Of a stretch of 10,021 bases of DNA, positions 7,324 to 10,021 are shown piece after piece. The DNA lies in the NCBI GenBank assembly GCA_007116685.1, contig SKIC01000040.1, positions 1 to 10,021 of the forward strand, given 5' to 3'. Under the pieces are notes generated by a model. The model had not been told where the DNA came from. It was given only the letters and a program-made list of their open reading frames with translations, and made no database searches. Source of the stretch: Balneolales bacterium. Its GTDB lineage: Bacteria; Bacteroidota; Rhodothermia; Balneolales; Natronogracilivirgulaceae. Position numbers and translations under genes: made by a program. Every line of letters begins with the position of its first letter. Position 1 is the stretch's first letter.

Positions 7324-8530
7324 CTTTTAAAGGGTTCAACCTAGCTGCTACACGAGCCGGAATCCATGAGGCTGCGGCGCATAAGGTTAAAGTAACGCTG
7401 GCGACTATTAGAAAATCACTAAATTTTGGTTGAACAGGCGCCGAACTCATGTAATAACTTTCTTCCGGTAAGGGAATAATCTGATAGGTACCTTGCACCC
7501 AGTAAAAGAGGAGGGAGAGTAAAATTCCTATTCCCAGTCCTATAAATCCAACGAGTAATCCCTCCATCAGAAAAACTCGGCGGATACTCTTATCACTGGC
7601 GCCAATGGTTTTTAAAATGCCAATATCTTTTGTGCGCTCAAGAATCATCATTAAGACGGTGCCAATAAGATTAAAAGCCGCCACAATAACCATAATTGCA
7701 ATCACAAAGGGGATGGTTTGCTCCTGAAGATTTATCCAGGCGAAGATATTACTATATCTCTGGTAGATGGTCTCACTGTAATATGGAAACGGCAAATTTG
7801 AAGATAAGGTAGCATTAATTTCTCTGATTCTGGATGGGTCCGTTACAAGAATATCTACCTGTGTTGCTTTGGGAAATGGAAGATCAAAAAGAAAACGGGC
7901 ATGTTCTCTATCCATCAGCAGAAAGGCGGCATCTAATTGGTCAATTCCGGTATGATAAATTCCTGCAACGTGAAACTGACGAATGGCCGGCATGTTTAGC
8001 GGACTGGGAATACCTTGTACAGAATACACAGTGAGCACGCCCATAGTATCAATCTCCAGACTTCGGGCTAATCCTTCCCCGATGACTAGACCGGGCATAT
8101 TTCTGTCATTATGTGAGAAGGAATATTCCCCGCGAGTGATATAATTACGCAGATTACTCAAGTCACCTTCCTGACCAACTCCTTTGATAATTGCACCTTC
8201 CACAAAAGACCGGCTTTGCACCATACCTTGACCCATGACAACTTCCTGCGCTGCCTCAATGCCATCAATATTCGAGAGATGGGTCACCAAAGTATCAGCC
8301 CGATAAAGTGGGCGGTCAGTATACGTTTGAACGGTGATATGATTACCAAATCCCAGAATCTTTTCCTGAATTACCGAGGAAAACCCATGAACGATGGCTA
8401 AAGAAATAAGTAAGCCACCTGCACCAATAGCTACACCGGTAATGGCCATTATTTTGATAAAGGAGAGAAAAGAGGAAGTATTACGTTTGCCCTTCAGATA
8501 ACGAAAGGCTAAAAACCATTCAAAGTTCAT
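7304..8530 (-). CDS. LolC/LolE-type lipoprotein-releasing ABC transporter permease (FtsX family)
   Basis: A 408-residue inner-membrane permease with the layout of the LolC/LolE family: a short cytoplasmic start (FEWFLAFRYLKGKR), a first membrane helix at about 27-49, a large periplasmic MacB-PCD-type domain at about 50-265, and a C-terminal FtsX domain with three helices at about 272-297, 321-345 and 372-392. The cytoplasmic loop after helix 2 reads ERTKDIGILKTIGAS (298-312), the conserved family signature that contacts the ATPase. The end, IPARVAARLNPLKVI, is also typical. The family uses ATP, through the partner LolD, to extract outer-membrane lipoproteins from the inner membrane and hand them to LolA. 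No LolD gene lies beside it here; the neighbour downstream is convergent and the one upstream divergent, so the gene appears to be monocistronic. One gene may serve as a homodimer, or a partner may lie elsewhere. Other FtsX-family transporters are possible, but length and signature favour LolC/E. Confidence 0.9.
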   Translation of the reverse strand: MNFEWFLAFRYLKGKRNTSSFLSFIKIMAITGVAIGAGGLLISLAIVHGFSSVIQEKILGFGNHITVQTYTDRPLYRADTLVTHLSNIDGIEAAQEVVMGQGMVQSRSFVEGAIIKGVGQEGDLSNLRNYITRGEYSFSHNDRNMPGLVIGEGLARSLEIDTMGVLTVYSVQGIPSPLNMPAIRQFHVAGIYHTGIDQLDAAFLLMDREHARFLFDLPFPKATQVDILVTDPSRIREINATLSSNLPFPYYSETIYQRYSNIFAWINLQEQTIPFVIAIMVIVAAFNLIGTVLMMILERTKDIGILKTIGASDKSIRRVFLMEGLLVGFIGLGIGILLSLLFYWVQGTYQIIPLPEESYYMSSAPVQPKFSDFLIVASVTLTLCAAASWIPARVAARLNPLKVITFGR

Positions 8531-8552
8531 TAGAATCGATTATGATGACCGC

Positions 8553-8583
8553 ACAAGTTAGGCAGACTATTTTAGATTTGAAA
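8553..8583 (-). promoter_or_regulatory. Possible Bacteroidota-type promoter of the LolC/E-type permease gene
   Basis: On the minus strand, TTTC (complement of 8580-8583) is followed after 19 nt by TAACTTG (complement of 8554-8560). This is an imperfect match to the Bacteroidota housekeeping pattern TTTG, about 19-20 nt, TANNTTTG. Transcription would start about 15-20 nt before the ATG at 8530. The -7 part overlaps the left arm of the inverted repeat at 8558-8597. The match is weak and the sigma specificity of this organism is unknown. Confidence 0.22.
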
Positions 8584-8597
8584 CGAATTGTGCCTAA
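8558..8597. repeat. Inverted repeat upstream of the permease gene, possible operator
   Basis: TTAGGCA (8558-8564) and TGCCTAA (8591-8597) are perfect 7-bp inverted copies separated by 26 bp. The wider context also lets GCACAA (8551-8556) pair with TTGTGC (8588-8593), so two alternative pairings compete for the same right arm. The left arm lies 28 bp from the permease ATG, within the likely promoter. A paired regulator-binding site or a leader structure are both possible; neither is proven. Confidence 0.3.
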
Positions 8598-8712
8598 AAC
8601 AATTATTGTATCGAGATTTATTCCGATTAAGTCTTAAAACTTCAATGAAAAGGATTAAAACCTTTCAAAAAGAAACTCTCATTGCAGGACGTCGTCCACA
8701 ACATCCTGAGTT

Positions 8713-8736
8713 AAACAAGCAGTCGCCCACGACTGC
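8713..8736 (-). terminator. Terminator-like hairpin oriented for a minus-strand transcript
   Basis: GCAGTCG (8719-8725) and CGACTGC (8730-8736) form a perfect 7-bp, GC-rich stem with a 4-nt loop (CCCA on plus, TGGG on minus). Read on the minus strand the stem is followed at once by TTGTTT (complement of 8713-8718), the usual form of an intrinsic terminator; on the plus strand GAAATC follows, so no terminator is expected there. A second small hairpin, AAATC/GATTT (8738-8742 / 8747-8751), lies directly before it on the minus strand. No minus-strand protein gene ends here, so it would terminate either a non-coding RNA or stray transcription ahead of the permease promoter. Confidence 0.45.
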
Positions 8737-8812
8737 GAAATCACCAGATTTACGGAGAGAAATGCATCGCCATCGCATATGTGCAGACATAATAATTTTT
8801 CCATTGTAACAG

Positions 8813-8929
8813 TAACATGTCAGAATCTCCAGTATACCATCAGTTTACTCAAATCCCCCAGTTTGCCATAGCCTAAGCAGTTAGATCTGCCTGGAGATTT
8901 TCCCGGCTTTTGGTTAGCCGCACATGTTA
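8813..8929. ncRNA. Candidate structured RNA or palindromic element with three-way-junction fold
   Basis: The outer stem is TAACATGT (8813-8820) with ACATGTTA (8922-8929), 8 bp. Inside it, AATCTCCAG (8824-8832) pairs with CTGGAGATT (8891-8899), 9 bp, and CGGCT (8904-8908) pairs with AGCCG (8916-8920) around a 7-nt loop. The long arm encloses a further GCAG/CTGC hairpin (8877-8880 / 8887-8890) that abuts the 9-bp stem. All perfect stems work on either strand. A terminator-like hairpin on the minus strand (8713-8736) favours a minus-strand RNA of about 220 nt; a plus-strand reading would make it part of the queE leader. No match to preQ1, TPP, cobalamin, SAM, 6S, tmRNA or SRP RNA hallmarks was seen. 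A small MITE-like repeat is the main alternative; no clear target duplication flanks it. Confidence 0.35.
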
Positions 8930-8997
8930 ACAACCAGAAAAAAACACCCTCCACACCATCTGTATTAATGTAAATAAACTTCGTATATTACCTAATT

Positions 8998-9648
8998 ATG
9001 CAAAAAACAAGTTCACATACCGTCATCAGCTCATTCCCTGAGCACCTATTAGAAGTCACGTATCCACTCATGGAAGATTTTTATACCATTCAGGGAGAAG
9101 GAGCACATACCGGAAAACCAGCCTACTTTGTGCGGCTCGCCGGTTGTGATGTGCAATGCTGGTGGTGCGATGTGAAAGATTCCTGGGATGCCGAAAAGCA
9201 TCCTAAAATTACGGTAAAAGAAATAATTGACCGTGTTGCTGAATCAAAAGCAGAGATTGTGGTAATTACCGGCGGAGAACCACTTTTGCATGATTTACAA
9301 CCCCTGACGGATGCACTTCATACCCTCGGTGTGCAAATCCACATTGAAACCAGTGGCTCTTCACCTGTGAGCGGTTCTTTGGATTGGATAACGCTTTCTC
9401 CCAAACGTTTCAAAGAGCCTCTTGATGAAATCTACCCTTATGTGGATGAATTAAAGGTTGTGGTGTTGAGAAAGAAGGATTTAGATTGGGCAAGAAAGCA
9501 CGCCGCACTTTGTCCTGAAAAAACCATTAAGATGTTGCAACCAGAATGGGATACCCCTAAATCCATTCCGCTCATCGTGGATTTTGTTAAAGAAAATCCG
9601 GAGTGGAGAATAAGCCTGCAAACGCACAAATTTTTGAATGTGCCTTAA
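8998..9648 (+). CDS. queE: 7-carboxy-7-deazaguanine synthase QueE (radical SAM)
   Basis: A 216-residue cytoplasmic enzyme, normal length for the family. QueE converts 6-carboxy-5,6,7,8-tetrahydropterin to 7-carboxy-7-deazaguanine, using S-adenosylmethionine, a 4Fe-4S cluster and Mg2+, in the route to preQ0, preQ1 and queuosine in tRNA. Visible hallmarks are FYTIQGEG (28-35), GKPAYFVRLAGC ending at C50, and the cluster motif C50-x3-C54-x2-C57 in CDVQCWWCD, followed by the TGGEP SAM-binding motif (91-95) and IETSG near 120. The about 24 residues before the QGEG region are usual in Bacteroidota relatives, which supports the ATG at 8998. No other queuosine gene (queC, queD, queF) is in view. A strong Shine-Dalgarno is absent. 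The 3' end overlaps the next start codon (TAATG), indicating translational coupling to the SDR. Upstream lies the structured gap; no preQ1-type riboswitch could be recognised there. Confidence 0.96.
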   Translation: MQKTSSHTVISSFPEHLLEVTYPLMEDFYTIQGEGAHTGKPAYFVRLAGCDVQCWWCDVKDSWDAEKHPKITVKEIIDRVAESKAEIVVITGGEPLLHDLQPLTDALHTLGVQIHIETSGSSPVSGSLDWITLSPKRFKEPLDEIYPYVDELKVVVLRKKDLDWARKHAALCPEKTIKMLQPEWDTPKSIPLIVDFVKENPEWRISLQTHKFLNVP

Positions 9649-10021
9649 TGTCCGAATTGGATAGCGAAATGGCTACAGTAATCATAACCGGTGCAAGTAA
9701 GGGGATAGGAGCAGCCACAGCTCTGGCATTCGCAAAAGAAACAAAGTACCGTTTACTATTGGTATCCCGTGGCTTGGAGAATCTGGAAAAGTGTGCCTCT
9801 GCATGTCTTGAAGCCGGAGCCGAATCGGTTGAAATTTGTTCTGTTGATCTCACCTTACCTAAGGCTCCAGAGATAATTTCTGAAAAACTTTCAGATCAAA
9901 AACTTGCAGGCATCATCAATAATTTAGGCTGGTATCAGCCTAAGGAAATAGAAGCACTAACTGATGATGATATCCAAAAGGCACTGGAAACCAATCTCAT
10001 GGCAGCTTTTCGTTTGAACCA
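9648..10021 (+). CDS. Short-chain dehydrogenase/reductase (SDR), 3' partial
   Basis: The first 124 codons of a classical SDR; the rest lies past the window edge. Visible features are the Rossmann motif TGASKGIG (14-21), SR at 40-41 after the second strand (Arg there usually favours NADPH), VDL at 66-68, NNLG at 91-94 where most SDRs have NNAG, and N116 in ETNLMAAF, the structural Asn of the catalytic tetrad. The catalytic Ser and the YxxxK pair are not in view. The ATG at 9648 overlaps the queE stop codon by one base (TAATG), the usual geometry for translational coupling, so it was chosen over the in-frame ATG at 9669, which would begin MATVIITG. The substrate cannot be told from this part. 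Pteridine-reducing SDRs such as sepiapterin reductase exist, and a link to QueE's pterin substrate is conceivable but unsupported. Confidence 0.9.
   Translation, partial: MSELDSEMATVIITGASKGIGAATALAFAKETKYRLLLVSRGLENLEKCASACLEAGAESVEICSVDLTLPKAPEIISEKLSDQKLAGIINNLGWYQPKEIEALTDDDIQKALETNLMAAFRLN

Larger units (their letters stand above)
8531..8997. other. 467-bp gap between divergent genes, rich in inverted repeats
   Basis: This stretch separates the minus-strand permease from plus-strand queE. No convincing protein gene, tRNA or known riboswitch is visible. From left to right it holds an inverted repeat near the permease start (8558-8597), a short palindrome ACAAT-T-ATTGT (8599-8609), a weak hairpin AAAGG/CCTTT (8649-8665), GGAC-GTC-GTCC (8688-8698), a GC-rich hairpin (8719-8736), a small hairpin AAATC/GATTT (8738-8751) and a nested three-way-junction-like repeat (8813-8929). 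The last 68 bp before queE are AT-rich and probably contain its promoter, but no clear promoter elements could be picked out. Confidence 0.6.

Noticed and set aside
8588..8809. 73-codon plus-strand open frame (or 54 codons from the ATG at 8645) in the gap between the permease and queE
   Set aside because: It starts at TTG, has no ribosome binding site, and its strongly basic, low-hydrophobic composition matches no recognised family. It runs through the terminator-like hairpin and other repeats, so structure explains the region better.
8701..8940. tRNA, tmRNA, 6S or SRP RNA gene
   Set aside because: There is no acceptor stem with TTCGA loop, no tmRNA tag or 3' tRNA-like end, no SRP GGAAG-type core, and no long rod with a central bubble as in 6S RNA.
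8880..8997. preQ1 riboswitch controlling queE
   Set aside because: The short H-type pseudoknot with its A-rich tail and conserved core of preQ1-I is not present, and the longer preQ1-II and III features were not recognised either. The stems seen here are too large and arranged differently.
9669..9671. In-frame ATG at 9669 as the SDR start
   Set aside because: It would give a plausible MATVIITG start, but the TAATG overlap at 9648 is a stronger contextual signal. The choice changes only seven residues and remains uncertain.
1..10021. CRISPR array, insertion sequence or phage genes
   Set aside because: No regularly spaced direct repeats, transposase motifs or phage structural proteins were found. 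The propeller repeats are protein-level and diverged in DNA.

Overview
The window looks like a mid-to-low-GC chromosomal segment of the Bacteroidota / Balneolota / Rhodothermota group. The main evidence is the C-terminus of the first gene, a type A sorting domain of the type IX secretion system (core YPNPFNPATQIRYDLP). This is supported by a periplasmic-propeller hybrid histidine kinase, weak or absent Shine-Dalgarno sequences before most genes, and a QueE of the form common in that group. The phrasing of the sorting domain is most like Balneolota, but that placement is an inference.

Layout. (1) 1-2363, plus: the 3' part of a large secreted multidomain protein with Ycf48/BNR-like propeller repeats, FN3-like and Ig-like domains, a dockerin-like segment, a cohesin-like domain and a T9SS sorting domain. 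(2) 2446-3300, plus: a putative lipoprotein with two tandem WHy/LEA14-type domains. (3) 3382-7293, plus: a 1303-residue hybrid sensor kinase with signal peptide, about 14 propeller motifs, a Y_Y_Y domain, one membrane segment, HisKA, HATPase and receiver, but no DNA-binding domain. (4) 7304-8530, minus: a LolC/LolE-type (FtsX family) permease, convergent with the kinase; the stop codons are 10 bp apart and a small stem-loop spans the gap. (5) 8531-8997: a 467-bp gap between divergent genes, much larger than any other gap here and rich in inverted repeats. (6) 8998-9648, plus: queE. (7) From 9648 to the window end, plus: a short-chain dehydrogenase/reductase whose ATG overlaps the queE stop (TAATG).

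How the genes relate. Genes 1-3 all encode envelope or exported proteins and lie in the same direction with gaps of about 80 bp. A hairpin with a T-rich tail follows gene 2, so co-transcription into the kinase may be partial. The kinase is built to sense an extracytoplasmic signal and relay it to a separate output protein. The permease belongs to the family that releases lipoproteins from the inner membrane, but its ATPase is not in view. queE makes the 7-deazaguanine precursor used for queuosine, and the SDR is probably translationally coupled to it.

The best candidate for something undescribed is in the 8531-8997 gap. An 8-bp inverted repeat (8813-8820 / 8922-8929) encloses a 9-bp one (8824-8832 / 8891-8899) and a separate 5-bp hairpin (8904-8920), giving a three-way-junction fold. 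A terminator-like hairpin oriented for the minus strand lies at 8713-8736. Together these suggest an unrecognised structured RNA of about 220 nt on the minus strand, or a small palindromic repeat element. No known riboswitch or RNA family could be recognised.
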